DNA of 64,000 bases from CAZYSK01 sp964649415 (GCA_964649415.1 CAZYSK010000015.1:36667-100666), one strand, 5' to 3'. Shown: positions 24,926 through 34,200, numbered from the stretch's first letter. The notes: generated from the letters alone by a model not told the origin. Program-made: numbers and translations.

Positions 24926-27900
24926 ATGGGAGACTCACACAACACAGACAGGATCGAAGTCGGATACGGTCTGGGACACGAAGATGACGCCTTCTGCACG
25001 GGGGTAGAGGCGACCCGGCAGGCCACGCAAGGCCTCCGTGAACACTCCCTGTCAGTGGTGCTGGTATTTGCATCGGTGCGCTACGACCTGGAAGAACTGC
25101 TGCGAGGTGTCCATAGCGTGGCCGGCGAGGTGCCCGTCATCGGGAGCACGACCGCCGGTGAGATTTGCAATCGCCAATTCCAGGAAAGCGTCGTTGTGGC
25201 GGCCCTGGCCTCCCCATGTCTGAGGATACGGGTGGGAGTGGGCCAAGACGTGTCCAAGGAATGGCGACAGGCCGTGTCCCAGGCGCTGGAGCAGCCCGAG
25301 ATAAGGCCATTCTTCTCCGCCGAGGATAGCAGCATCTGGCCGGAGCTGACCCGACAGGGCAAAGCTGCCTTCGCCCTCCTGTTCTCGCCGGGTAACACCC
25401 GCCAGGCAGACTCGCGCAGTTACGAGATCCTGGAGGAACTCAAGCGCCTGTCACACGGGATGTTGCCCATCTTCGGAGGCAGCTCGGCCGACGACTGGAG
25501 GATGGAGCGCAACTACGTCCTCCTGGGCCAGCGAGCCTATCCCGACAGCGTGCTGGTGGCCGTCTTCGAGACCCAGTTACGCTTCGGCATCGGGTTGGCC
25601 CACGGCCTCCGGCCCACGCCCCGGCGCGCGACCGTCACCCGGTCGCGCGGGCACGAGGTGCTGGAACTGGACGGGAGACCGGCTGCCGAGGCATATACTC
25701 AGTTGCTGGGTTCGACACGGGAAGCACTACAAGGCAAGCACCTGACCCTGGCTACAGGGCAGCCGGCCGGCAGCCCCGACCCCTACGGGCAATACAGCAT
25801 CAACGTGGCCAGCTTCCTCACACCTGGGGGAGGAGTACGGTTCGCCCAACCGGTGCGCGAAGGAACCGTTCTGGCGATCATGGAAGTGGACAAAGAGAGG
25901 ATGATCGCCGCGGGGCGGGAGGCACTGCGGAAGGCCATGCTGCGGGGTGGGATCACCGACCCGGCCGCGGTCCTGGTATGCCCTTGCGCGCTGCGAACTC
26001 GCCTGCTGGAGGAGCGCGCAGGGGAGGAGATCCGCGCCCTGAGGCAGATGATCCCGAGCACGCCGGTGGTGGGTTTCTACAGCTTCGGCGAACAGGGATT
26101 GGCCGACGACGGGAGCAACCGGCACAACAACGAGGTCATCACCACGCTGGTGCTGGGGCGCGAGCTCTCTTACGCGGCCCAGGTAGCCATGGAGAACGAA
26201 CGCCTACAGAAGAAACTCCGGGAATCTGAAGAAAGATACCGGCTGCTGGTCGAGACCGCAAACGCGGCCATCTTCAGCGTGGATTACGATGGTGTTTATC
26301 TTTACATGAACGGCGTCGCGGCGCAGGAACTCGGCGGGGTGCCGGATGATTTCGTCGGAAGAAGCATATGGGACGTTTTCCCCCGGCACGTCGCGGAAAG
26401 ACATATCGCGGGGGTCCGCAGGATGATCCGGTCGGGAAAGGGACGAATCCGGGAGAGCGAGACGGTCCTGCAAGGTGAGCCCCGCTGGTATCGCACCAAC
26501 AGCCAGCCCCTCAAGGACGGTACGGGCAACATCTACGCGGTTATGATCATCGGCACCGACGTCACCGAGCACAAGCGGGCAGAGGAGGAAATCCGCCGGC
26601 AAACGGCCCAATTGGAGGCACTGCGAGAGACCGGATTTGCCCTCACCGCCCAGTTGGACCTGGACGCCCTCCTTCACGCCATCGCATTGCGCGCCGTCGA
26701 ACTGGTGGGGGGAAGTGAAGGCGGCCTGTACCTCTACCGGCCAGACCGGGATGTCCTGGAATGGGCCATGGCTATCGGCCCCAACATGGCTCCTCTGGGG
26801 ACCGTCCTCCACCGCGGTGAGGGCCTCTGCGGCAGCATCTGGGCCACCGGCGAGCCACTCATCGTGGACGACTATAGCCGTTGGGAGGGGCGGGCGGATG
26901 TCTACGAAGGGTATCCGTTCACGGCCACCATGGGTGTGCCGATCCGCTGGGGCGAGGAATTCCTGGGCGTGCTGAACGTCAACGCGGGCGACCCGCACAC
27001 GTTCTCCTCGGACGACGCCGATCTGCTGGGCCTCTTCGCCACCCAGGCCGCCATCGCCATCCGCAACGCCCGATTGTACGAGGAGAGCCAGCGCCAATCA
27101 AGGCGACTGGGCCAGACGCTGGCGACCAGTGAATTGCTGCACCAGGACCTGAAACTGGAGCAAGTGCTGACACACATCGCTCAAGGCGCTACCGAGCTAG
27201 GCTTCCGACGGGCGGTGGTCAACATCCGCGACGCGGACGGAGAATTGGTGAGAGTCAAGGCCGTAGCCGGCCTGGAGGGTCGTGAACGTGAGGTGCTCGA
27301 AGGCGCTGTGTACCGTTGGTCCGATTTCCAGGTGCTTATGCAGGAGCAGTTCCAAGTCAGCCGCTCCTACCTGATCCACCACAGGGCATTGGATTGGGAA
27401 ACAGAGTTCCAGGGGGTGATTGTCAGGTCCGGTGTACCTGACGGCAGGCCCGGCTACTGGCATCCCGACGATATGCTGCTAATCCCCCTGTGGAGCACTC
27501 CGGGCGAACCGGTGGGACTGCTAGCGGTGGACGAGCCAAGAGATGATCGCATCCCCGACCTGAATACGATCCAGACGCTGGAGACCTTCGCGAACCAGGC
27601 AGCCCTCGCCGTCCAGAACGCCCGCCTCCTTGCGGCAGAGCGTGAACAGCGACAACTGGCCGAGGCACTGGAACAGGCAGCCGCCGCCGTCAACAGCGCC
27701 CTGGACCTGGAGGAGGTGCTAGACCGCATCCTTGAGCAGGTGGAGCGCGTCGTTGCCGGAGATGCATTCAACGTCATGCTGGTCGAGGGCCAAGATGCTC
27801 GCGTAGTACGCAGTCGATGCTATGAAGAGATGGGAATGGCAGGCCAAATCGTCGGGCTCTCCACTCCGATTGCCGCATACCCCAGCTTGGCACAGATGGT

Positions 27901-29293
27901 GAATACAGGAAAGCCTGTCGTCGTGGAAGACACGAGGGTAGGCGTCGATTGGACACCCAGGCCGGGTTGGGAATGGCTGCTCTCCTACGTCGGTGCCCCA
28001 ATTCAGGTGAACCGCGTGACGGTGGGTTTCCTAAACGTAGACGGCACAGTGCCGGGCCAGTTCGGGCACGCGGACGCCCATCGCCTGAAAGCTTTCGCCG
28101 ACCACGCGGCCACCGCCATCGAAAACGCACAGCTTTACCAGGAAGTGCGCCGCTACGCCGATCAACTGGAAGAACGGGTACAGGAGCGCACGACGCAACT
28201 GCGTGACCAATATGCCCGGCTAGACGCGATCCTACACAACACCGCCGACGGCATCGTCGTCACCGACGCCAGAGGAGAGATCATCCAGGCCAACCCCGTC
28301 GCCCAGACATGGCTGACCCGCACGCTCTGCCCCGAGGAGGCAGGCCAACTGCGTGGTGCGGTACGCGACGTGGCAGGACAAACGGTGGAACAGCCCGTGG
28401 CATTGCTGGAACTCAAGGGGCTTGATCTAGAACTGAGCGCAGCGCCCATCTCGGAGCCCGCGGAAGCCAAGGCAGGGCTTGGCGAGAGCGCACCCTCAGA
28501 CCGATCGGGAAAGCAGGGTGAAGGGGAACCAGCGGCCGTGGTGGCAATCCACGACGTCAGCCACCTGAGAGCCTTGGACCGCATGAAGACTCGCTTCGTC
28601 ACCAATATCTCCCACGAACTACGCACCCCTGTCACGACAATCAAGCTGTATGCGGAACTGATGCAGCGTCTGTCACCTGGGGACCAGGATTGGAGACGGT
28701 ATCTGGACACCCTGGCTGCGGAAGCGAACCACCAGGCACGGCTTGTGGAGAACATCCTGCAGATCTCTCGCATAGACGCCGGCAGGCTGGAAATGCAGCC
28801 TCGCCCGACGCCGCTCACGAAGTTGACCCAGGCAGCCATCGCCAGCCACCGCCCGTCAGCCCGGGAACGTGGACTGACGCTGGAGCGCAGCCCGGCCGAG
28901 CCAGACCTGGTGGCGTTGGTGGACCCAGACCAGATGGAGCAGGTGCTGGACAAGTTGATCAGCAACGCCATCCGCTACACGCCGGAGGGAGGCCAGGTGA
29001 CAGTCTCCACGGAAACGCGGGAAGCAGAAGGACGCACGTGGGCCACGGTGATGGTGTCGGATACAGGCATCGGCATTCCAGAGGAGGAACTGCCCCACGT
29101 CTTCGATCGGTTCTTCCGTGGACTGGAACCGCGCGCCAGGCAAATCTCTGGGACTGGCCTGGGGCTGGCCATTGTGCGAGAGATCGCTGAGTTGCACGGT
29201 GGCCGGGTGACAGTGCAGAGCGCGGCCGAGGAAGGCAGCGCTTTCACCGTCTGGCTGCCGTTGGCCGCACCAGAAAGGTCGTGCCAGGCGTGA
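24926..29293 (+). CDS. large hybrid sensor histidine kinase: FIST, PAS, GAF, HisKA, ATPase
   Basis: 1455 residues from ATG 24926 (GGGAGG 6 bp upstream). A GTG at 24857 would add 23 residues but would be almost leaderless. In order: FIST_N (about 20-215), FIST_C (about 220-385), PAS (about 425-550), three GAF-like domains (about 570-710, 745-900 and 920-1070), a coiled coil, a second PAS (about 1090-1180), HisKA with His near 1230 in FVTNISHELRTPVTTI, and the ATPase domain (LISNAIRYTPEGGQ, DTGIGI, GTGLGLAIV). FIST domains are proposed to bind small ligands such as amino acids. No membrane helix, and no adjacent response regulator apart from the REC protein at 30213. Confidence 0.94.
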   Translation: MGDSHNTDRIEVGYGLGHEDDAFCTGVEATRQATQGLREHSLSVVLVFASVRYDLEELLRGVHSVAGEVPVIGSTTAGEICNRQFQESVVVAALASPCLRIRVGVGQDVSKEWRQAVSQALEQPEIRPFFSAEDSSIWPELTRQGKAAFALLFSPGNTRQADSRSYEILEELKRLSHGMLPIFGGSSADDWRMERNYVLLGQRAYPDSVLVAVFETQLRFGIGLAHGLRPTPRRATVTRSRGHEVLELDGRPAAEAYTQLLGSTREALQGKHLTLATGQPAGSPDPYGQYSINVASFLTPGGGVRFAQPVREGTVLAIMEVDKERMIAAGREALRKAMLRGGITDPAAVLVCPCALRTRLLEERAGEEIRALRQMIPSTPVVGFYSFGEQGLADDGSNRHNNEVITTLVLGRELSYAAQVAMENERLQKKLRESEERYRLLVETANAAIFSVDYDGVYLYMNGVAAQELGGVPDDFVGRSIWDVFPRHVAERHIAGVRRMIRSGKGRIRESETVLQGEPRWYRTNSQPLKDGTGNIYAVMIIGTDVTEHKRAEEEIRRQTAQLEALRETGFALTAQLDLDALLHAIALRAVELVGGSEGGLYLYRPDRDVLEWAMAIGPNMAPLGTVLHRGEGLCGSIWATGEPLIVDDYSRWEGRADVYEGYPFTATMGVPIRWGEEFLGVLNVNAGDPHTFSSDDADLLGLFATQAAIAIRNARLYEESQRQSRRLGQTLATSELLHQDLKLEQVLTHIAQGATELGFRRAVVNIRDADGELVRVKAVAGLEGREREVLEGAVYRWSDFQVLMQEQFQVSRSYLIHHRALDWETEFQGVIVRSGVPDGRPGYWHPDDMLLIPLWSTPGEPVGLLAVDEPRDDRIPDLNTIQTLETFANQAALAVQNARLLAAEREQRQLAEALEQAAAAVNSALDLEEVLDRILEQVERVVAGDAFNVMLVEGQDARVVRSRCYEEMGMAGQIVGLSTPIAAYPSLAQMVNTGKPVVVEDTRVGVDWTPRPGWEWLLSYVGAPIQVNRVTVGFLNVDGTVPGQFGHADAHRLKAFADHAATAIENAQLYQEVRRYADQLEERVQERTTQLRDQYARLDAILHNTADGIVVTDARGEIIQANPVAQTWLTRTLCPEEAGQLRGAVRDVAGQTVEQPVALLELKGLDLELSAAPISEPAEAKAGLGESAPSDRSGKQGEGEPAAVVAIHDVSHLRALDRMKTRFVTNISHELRTPVTTIKLYAELMQRLSPGDQDWRRYLDTLAAEANHQARLVENILQISRIDAGRLEMQPRPTPLTKLTQAAIASHRPSARERGLTLERSPAEPDLVALVDPDQMEQVLDKLISNAIRYTPEGGQVTVSTETREAEGRTWATVMVSDTGIGIPEEELPHVFDRFFRGLEPRARQISGTGLGLAIVREIAELHGGRVTVQSAAEEGSAFTVWLPLAAPERSCQA

Positions 29294-29328
29294 GAAGAAG
29301 CTGCAAGGCGCGACCCAAGAAGTCAGAA

Positions 29329-29399
29329 GCGGGTGAGGGGATTCGAACCCCTGACATTCAGCTTGGGAAGCTGACGTTCTACCACTGAACTACACCCGC
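29329..29399 (-). tRNA. tRNA-Gly (anticodon CCC)
   Basis: 71 nt on the minus strand. The acceptor stem GCGGGTG pairs with CACCCGC, the anticodon stem TCAGC/GCTGA encloses loop TTCCCAA (anticodon CCC), and the T arm is AGGGG TTCGAAT CCCCT. No CCA is encoded in the gene. Confidence 0.97.
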
Positions 29400-29407
29400 G
29401 CAGTCAC

Positions 29408-29435
29408 ATTATACCGAACCACGCTGGAATGTCAA
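29408..29435 (-). promoter_or_regulatory. consensus promoter of tRNA-Gly
   Basis: On the minus strand TTGACA (29430-29435), 16 bp, TATAAT (29408-29413), 9 bp ahead of the mature tRNA 5' end. Confidence 0.87.
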
Positions 29436-29441
29436 ATCGGC

Positions 29442-29960
29442 TTACTTGGTAACCGGGCGCCAGAGCAACCTTTCGCGAATCGCCAAGTCCGTGCCACGGA
29501 CCTTGAACGCCAGATCGGCCGCGATGTTGCGCATCAAGCGATAGCCCATCTCGGAGTAGTTGTCGCACAACTTGATCAACCGCTCGCGGGGGATGACCAG
29601 CAACTGTGCCTTCCTTGAAGCACAACGCGCCGAGGCGGAGCGCAGCCCTTGATCCACCAGCGCGATCTCACCAAATGTCTGCCCGCGCCTGATCGTAGCG
29701 ATGGTCCAGGGCCGAGGCGGCTCCCCCTTAGCGGACTGAACCAGGGCCGGGCTGACCAGGATATCCACCTCGCCACTGCCCACGACGTACAACTCATCTC
29801 CGGCGCTGTTCTCCTCGAAGATAACCTCGCCGGCCTTGGTCGTGACCTGTGAGCAGATGGCCGCAATCATATCCAACTGAGGGCGGGTCAAATCATAGAA
29901 GATATCCGCCTGACGCAGTATACTGGCAAACTCCTTGGTCCTGTCCACCGTCTTCGCCAT
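29442..29960 (-). CDS. cyclic nucleotide-binding domain protein without a DNA-binding domain
   Basis: 172 residues from ATG 29960, with AAGGAGG 5 bp upstream. A single Crp-type beta-roll spans about residues 20-140: GEVIFEENSAGDELYVVGSGEVDIL, then the phosphate-binding cassette FGEIALVDQGLRSASARC (in parts), where the Arg-Ser-Ala motif of cNMP binders appears as LRSASA. The C-terminal helix (about 140-172) is too short for an HTH, so it is probably a stand-alone effector-binding module. It is divergent from tRNA-Pro, and its promoter at 29982-30010 lies 1 bp from the -35 box of that tRNA. Confidence 0.88.
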   Translation of the reverse strand: MAKTVDRTKEFASILRQADIFYDLTRPQLDMIAAICSQVTTKAGEVIFEENSAGDELYVVGSGEVDILVSPALVQSAKGEPPRPWTIATIRRGQTFGEIALVDQGLRSASARCASRKAQLLVIPRERLIKLCDNYSEMGYRLMRNIAADLAFKVRGTDLAIRERLLWRPVTK

Positions 29961-29981
29961 GGGCACCTCCTTTCAAGGAAG

Positions 29982-30010
29982 ATTCTATCACACTTCCGTC
30001 ATGCGTGCAA
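29982..30010 (-). promoter_or_regulatory. promoter of the cNMP-binding protein gene
   Basis: On the minus strand TTGCAC (30005-30010), 17 bp, TAGAAT (29982-29987). Confidence 0.68.
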
Positions 30011-30011
30011 T

Positions 30012-30040
30012 TTGCCAAACGTCTCACTTTCGGTTATAAT
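30012..30040 (+). promoter_or_regulatory. promoter of tRNA-Pro
   Basis: TTGCCA (30012-30017), 17 bp, TATAAT (30035-30040), 10 bp ahead of the tRNA. Its -35 box is back to back with the divergent -35 at 30005-30010. Confidence 0.87.
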
Positions 30041-30050
30041 CATGCTCAGC

Positions 30051-30125
30051 CGGGGCGTGGCGCAGCTTGGCTAGCGCGCTACAATGGGGTTGTAGAGGTC
30101 CCGGGTTCAAATCCCGGCGCCCCGA
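30051..30125 (+). tRNA. tRNA-Pro (anticodon GGG)
   Basis: 75 nt. The acceptor CGGGGCG pairs with CGCCCCG plus discriminator A. The anticodon stem CTACA/TGTAG encloses ATGGGGT (anticodon GGG), and the T arm is CCGGG TTCAAAT CCCGG. No encoded CCA. Confidence 0.97.
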
Positions 30126-30128
30126 CAG

Positions 30129-30160
30129 AGAGGCAACCAATAGGGCGGTTGCCTCTTTTT
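30129..30160 (+). terminator. rho-independent terminator after tRNA-Pro
   Basis: A perfect 10-bp stem, AGAGGCAACC (30129-30138) with GGTTGCCTCT (30147-30156), an 8-nt loop and a run of T immediately after. Confidence 0.94.
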
Positions 30161-30166
30161 GCTTCC

Positions 30167-30195
30167 TTGCCAAGTCTCACATTCTGTGCTACATT
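30167..30195 (+). promoter_or_regulatory. promoter of the REC-ParA operon
   Basis: TTGCCA (30167-30172), 17 bp, TACATT (30190-30195), just downstream of the tRNA terminator and 17 bp before the ATG at 30213. Confidence 0.72.
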
Positions 30196-30212
30196 AGCGT
30201 GGGGAGGCGGCG

Positions 30213-31361
30213 ATGTCAAAGAAGATCCTAATAGTTGACGACGAACTGGAAAGCGTAAAGCTAATCGGGTTGATGTTGCAGCGACGAGGATACGAAATCG
30301 TCGCCGCAAGGTCGGGGACACAGGCCCTGGAGAAAGCTGAAGCAGAGAGCCCAGACCTGGCCATTCTCGATGTGATGATGCCCGACATGGATGGCTATGA
30401 GGTCTGTCGCCGGCTGCGGGCCAATCCCGCCACGACGAGTCTGCCCATTATCATGTTCACGGCCAAGACGACGGTAGATGACAAAGTGGCCGGCTTCCAG
30501 GCCGGCGCAGATGACTACCTGACGAAGCCAATTCATCCAGACGAACTGGCATCCCGCGTCGAGGCTGTGCTGTCGCGGTCGGCTCGGAGGTTGCGTGAGG
30601 AAGGCGCCGAACTGCAAGCCAAGGTGATCGGCTTCCTCGGATCCAAGGGGGGCGTAGGCACTACCACCCTGGCAGTAAACGTGGCCACCGCGATGGCCCT
30701 CGGCACCGAGGGCGATAAGAGGATCGTGTTGGCCGACATGCGCGCCGGCATGGCGGCCTCGGCCATCCAGTTGGGCCTGCGACACACGGGGGAAATCACG
30801 CATCTGCTAGGTAAGCCGGTCGAACACATTGATGCGCGGATGGTGGAGGCTCAGTTGGAGGAACACAGATCCGGCGTACGCGTGTTGAGCGGCCAGATCG
30901 AGCCGCCGGGTGCAGCGATGGATATCTCCCCGGCCCACGCCGAGACGATCGTCCATCACTTGGGCAGCGCTGCGGATTGCCTCTTGCTGGACCTGGGAGT
31001 CGGGCTGGATGCGACAAACCGCCGTATCCTTCCTGGCTGCAGCCACGTCGTCGTGGCAGTCGAGCCACACCGTGTGGCGCTTGCATTGGCGCAGGCCCTG
31101 TTGGACGAACTGACGGCGTCGGTGCATCTGCCCAGGCACAGAATCAGTGTGGTGATGATCAACAAGACACACTCCGGCACCACGTTGACCAAGGACACCA
31201 TCGAGGGCCTGCTGCAGCACGAAGTCGTTGGGACGGTCACCCCAGCCCCCGAACTGGCATTCCAAGCGACCGAACAAGGCATGCCCATGGCTATGATACA
31301 ACCAAATAGCCTGGTTGCCCAGCAGTTCCGCGCGCTCGCCGACTATCTAGCCAGTGCCTGA
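30213..31361 (+). CDS. response-regulator receiver fused to a ParA/MinD-type ATPase (CpaE-like)
   Basis: 382 residues with GGGGAGG before the ATG. The receiver domain (1-120) has the phospho-acceptor Asp53 in LAILDVMMPDMDG and the conserved Lys in YLTKPIHPDEL. The ParA-like domain (about 130-380) starts with the deviant Walker A GFLGSKGGVGTTTLAVN and contains DLGVGLDATNRRIL in the Walker B region. CpaE-type proteins position Tad/Flp pilus machinery, but no pilus genes are in view, so that role is only an analogy. First gene of a plus-strand run; two histidine kinases in the region (24926, 32870) are possible partners. Confidence 0.92.
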   Translation: MSKKILIVDDELESVKLIGLMLQRRGYEIVAARSGTQALEKAEAESPDLAILDVMMPDMDGYEVCRRLRANPATTSLPIIMFTAKTTVDDKVAGFQAGADDYLTKPIHPDELASRVEAVLSRSARRLREEGAELQAKVIGFLGSKGGVGTTTLAVNVATAMALGTEGDKRIVLADMRAGMAASAIQLGLRHTGEITHLLGKPVEHIDARMVEAQLEEHRSGVRVLSGQIEPPGAAMDISPAHAETIVHHLGSAADCLLLDLGVGLDATNRRILPGCSHVVVAVEPHRVALALAQALLDELTASVHLPRHRISVVMINKTHSGTTLTKDTIEGLLQHEVVGTVTPAPELAFQATEQGMPMAMIQPNSLVAQQFRALADYLASA

Positions 31362-31364
31362 ACC

Positions 31365-32066
31365 ATGGCTGTCTGCCCGGTTCTCGCCCATCCATGGGAT
31401 GTCTCGCCAACCGAGGCCAAGGAGATACAGCAACAACTGCGTGCGCGCGCGCGGACGGAGGCCCTGGACTATCCACTGGCGACTGTCGCGGGAATAGACG
31501 TCAGCGTGAAAGGAGACCTGTCACGCGCAGCCGTGGTACTGCTCACATATCCCGAGCTCGTTCCCCTCTACGCAGCCACAGCAGAGAGGCCGACATCGTT
31601 TCCCTATGTCCCCGGACTGCTGGCTTTCCGCGAGGGCCCCGTCGTATTGGCTGCACTGGCAGAGTTGGCAGATAGACCGGACGTACTGATGTTTGATGGA
31701 CAGGGATGGGCACATCCACGCCGCATGGGCATTGCCACCCATCTTGGCGTCTTGCTGGACGTGCCCAGCGTCGGGTGTGCCAAGTCGCGACTGTGCGGCG
31801 CACACGCGGAACCGGAACAACTGAAGGGCAGTTGGACACCACTGACCGATGGGAACGAGGTGATCGGCGCGGTTGTCAGAACACGAGACAACGTGCGTCC
31901 CGTTTTCGTGTCCACTGGGCATCGGGCAGACTTGCGCACGGCAGTGCAACTCGTATTGGGCTGTGCGCCCAGGTATCGCCTGCCAGAGCCGATCCGCTGG
32001 GCGCACCGCGTGGCCGGTGGTGAGAGCGTGCCGCAAGGGATTCAAGCACCACCATCTGCTGAATGA
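31365..32066 (+). CDS. nfi: endonuclease V (deoxyinosine 3' endonuclease)
   Basis: 233 residues, 3 bp after the REC-ParA stop. It nicks DNA next to deoxyinosine to start repair of deaminated adenine. Family motifs are all visible: VAGIDVSV with the metal-binding Asp, YVPGLLAFREGP, VLMFDGQGWAHPRRMGIATHLGV, SVGCAKSRL and STGHRADL. The last 20 residues run past the usual end of the family and are unassigned. Confidence 0.94.
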   Translation: MAVCPVLAHPWDVSPTEAKEIQQQLRARARTEALDYPLATVAGIDVSVKGDLSRAAVVLLTYPELVPLYAATAERPTSFPYVPGLLAFREGPVVLAALAELADRPDVLMFDGQGWAHPRRMGIATHLGVLLDVPSVGCAKSRLCGAHAEPEQLKGSWTPLTDGNEVIGAVVRTRDNVRPVFVSTGHRADLRTAVQLVLGCAPRYRLPEPIRWAHRVAGGESVPQGIQAPPSAE

Positions 32067-32073
32067 GGTCAGC

Positions 32074-32865
32074 ATGAGTCGCATCACGGAGGACGGAGCC
32101 GACGATACATATACAGATGACGTCACAGCCGCCACAGCACTCCTGCGGGCAGCTCACCACGCCGTCGCACTGACCGGCGCGGGCATCAGCACTCCCTCCG
32201 GTATTCCCGATTTCCGCTCGCCGGGAACCGGTCTTTGGGAGCATGCGGACCCGATGGAAGTGGCTTCGATCTACGCCTTTCGGCGCAATCCCGAGGCATT
32301 CTACGCCTGGATACGGCCAATGGTGACGAAGTTCCTTTCAGCTCAACCGAATCCAGGCCACCAGGCGCTCGCAGCGCTGGAAGCTGGTGGGCGGTTGAAG
32401 TCAATCATCACCCAGAATATCGATAATCTGCACCAACGAGCTGGAGCGCGTGAAGTGCTGGAACTGCACGGCCACCTTCGGGAGGCGACCTGCATCAACT
32501 GCTACCAGGTCGTTCCCGTCGAGGACTTGCTGCAAGACCTGCTCGCTGATGACGGCGTGCCCCAGTGTGCCGCGTGCGGTGGGGTGATGAAACCCAACAT
32601 CGTGCTGCTTGGCGAGCAGTTGCCCATCGAGGTGGTCAACGCAGCCATGCAACACGTCCGCCAGGCCGACCTGATGCTCATCGCGGGGTCCTCACTGGAA
32701 ATGATGCCTGCATCACACTTGCCGAGTATCATTCTGGAGAACGCCGGGCGTCTGATCGTGGTCAATCTATCGCCTACCTACATAGACGACGCAGCCGACG
32801 TGGTCATCCGGGCCAACGTCGCCGAGATCCTGCCGCGCATCGCGCAGGCCTGCTCAGGGAGATAG
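32074..32865 (+). CDS. Sir2 family NAD-dependent protein deacylase
   Basis: 263 residues from ATG 32074, 7 bp past the endonuclease V stop. NAD-binding motifs ALTGAGISTPSGIPDFRSPGTGLW (about residues 32-55) and TQNIDNLHQRAG are followed by the catalytic His in ELHGHLREATC. Zn ligands are CINC and, about 30 residues on, CAAC. GSSLEMMPAS and VNLSPTYIDDAADVVI complete the Rossmann part. It would remove acetyl groups from Lys using NAD; targets are not evident. Confidence 0.95.
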   Translation: MSRITEDGADDTYTDDVTAATALLRAAHHAVALTGAGISTPSGIPDFRSPGTGLWEHADPMEVASIYAFRRNPEAFYAWIRPMVTKFLSAQPNPGHQALAALEAGGRLKSIITQNIDNLHQRAGAREVLELHGHLREATCINCYQVVPVEDLLQDLLADDGVPQCAACGGVMKPNIVLLGEQLPIEVVNAAMQHVRQADLMLIAGSSLEMMPASHLPSIILENAGRLIVVNLSPTYIDDAADVVIRANVAEILPRIAQACSGR

Positions 32866-32869
32866 GACA

Positions 32870-34087
32870 GTGGCAGATCGCCGCCCAACGAGACACAACG
32901 GAAATCGCATCGCCCAACTGGAACGCCTGATCAAGATCGCGCGCTCACTCAACTCGACCCTCAGCCTGCGCCCGTTGCTGCAGCGCATCGTCACCGCGGC
33001 CCAGGAGATCGCCGATACCGAAGAGGGTTCCATCCTACTGGTGGATCGCAAGAGTGGCCACCTGTACTTCGAGGCTGCGACCAACCTGCCCGGCGTGCAC
33101 TCGATCCTCGTCCCCTTGGAGAGCAGTGTGGCCGGATGGGTGGTGCGAACCGGCGAGTCCCTGATCGTCCCGGATGCCCAAAGCGATCCTCGCTCCTATC
33201 ACAAGGCGGACGAACAATCCACCTTCACGACACGCTCCATCCTCGCCGTCCCGTTGATCGCCAGGGACAAGGTGATCGGTGTACTGGAGGCAGTCAACAA
33301 GAGAGGTGAGGGCGAGTTCACCGAGGAGGACGTTGAACTGCTGACCGTGCTGGGCAATCAAGCGGCAATCGCGATACAGAACGCTCTGCTGTTCCAGCAG
33401 TCGGACCTCATCGCCGAGATCGTACACGAAGTGCGCACCCCGCTGACGTCCATCATCGCCTATACCGATCTCATGCAACGTCCCAACACGACGCTGCTCC
33501 AAAGCACTCAGTTCGCCCGGATCGTGCAGCGCGAAGCGGAACGTATCAACAAGATGGCAAACAACTTCCTCGATCTGGCGCGGCTGGAATCGGGCCGTGC
33601 CACATTGGACCGGGACCCAATTGATATCAGCACCGTGATCCTCATGTCGACGAACGTGTTACGGCCCCAGGCAGATGCCAAACAGGTCGCACTGGTGGCT
33701 GACATTGAGCCCAATCTACCGTCCATCCTGGGGGACGCGCAGCGCCTTCACCAAGTCATGCTCAACCTGCTCAGCAACGCGATCAAGTACTGCCGGGAGG
33801 GAGACCGCACGACGGTGATAGCCAGACGTGAGAGTGAACACCTACGCATCAGCATCGCCGACACCGGTCCGGGCATCCCGGCAGAGGCCCTGCCCAACAT
33901 TTTCGGACGCTTCTACCGCGTGCCCGGTACTGAAGAGCGGGCATTAGGGACCGGGCTAGGGCTCACGATTGCACGACAGATCGTCGAGGCGCATGGGGGG
34001 GAGATATCTGTCAGCAGTGAAGAAGGCCATGGTGCAACGTTCACGTTCACGCTGCCAATAGCTCCTCCTGAATCAGGCGGGGCTTAG
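32870..34087 (+). CDS. sensor histidine kinase with one GAF domain
   Basis: 405 residues from GTG 32870, 4 bp after the sirtuin stop. GAF (about 20-170: FTTRSILAVPLIARDKVIGVLEAVNK, GNQAAIAIQNALLF), HisKA with His186 in IVHEVRTPLTSI, ATPase domain with LLSNAIKYCREGDR, DTGPGI and GTGLGLTIA. Cytoplasmic. Being in the same operon as the REC-ParA protein makes that its most likely partner, which is inference. Confidence 0.94.
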   Translation: MADRRPTRHNGNRIAQLERLIKIARSLNSTLSLRPLLQRIVTAAQEIADTEEGSILLVDRKSGHLYFEAATNLPGVHSILVPLESSVAGWVVRTGESLIVPDAQSDPRSYHKADEQSTFTTRSILAVPLIARDKVIGVLEAVNKRGEGEFTEEDVELLTVLGNQAAIAIQNALLFQQSDLIAEIVHEVRTPLTSIIAYTDLMQRPNTTLLQSTQFARIVQREAERINKMANNFLDLARLESGRATLDRDPIDISTVILMSTNVLRPQADAKQVALVADIEPNLPSILGDAQRLHQVMLNLLSNAIKYCREGDRTTVIARRESEHLRISIADTGPGIPAEALPNIFGRFYRVPGTEERALGTGLGLTIARQIVEAHGGEISVSSEEGHGATFTFTLPIAPPESGGA

Positions 34088-34106
34088 TTGGGTCTGGATA
34101 GGAGCT

Positions 34107-34200
34107 AAGTGACCAGGTCTTTGCCAATGATGAGGTTGCTTGGTAGACTGGCAGATTGGTAGATTGGTAGATTGGTAAACTGGTGAACTGGTAGATTGAT
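34107..34200. repeat. 8-bp tandem repeat (AGATTGGT) with a decayed AACCAGGT element
   Basis: From 34141 to 34200 run about seven octamers of the form AGATTGGT, AAACTGGT or GAACTGGT. The preceding stretch (about 34107-34133) resembles the left half of the nested inverted repeat at 52089-52145 (ACCAGGTCT...ATGAT). It fills the gap between the kinase and rpiB genes. Confidence 0.8.
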
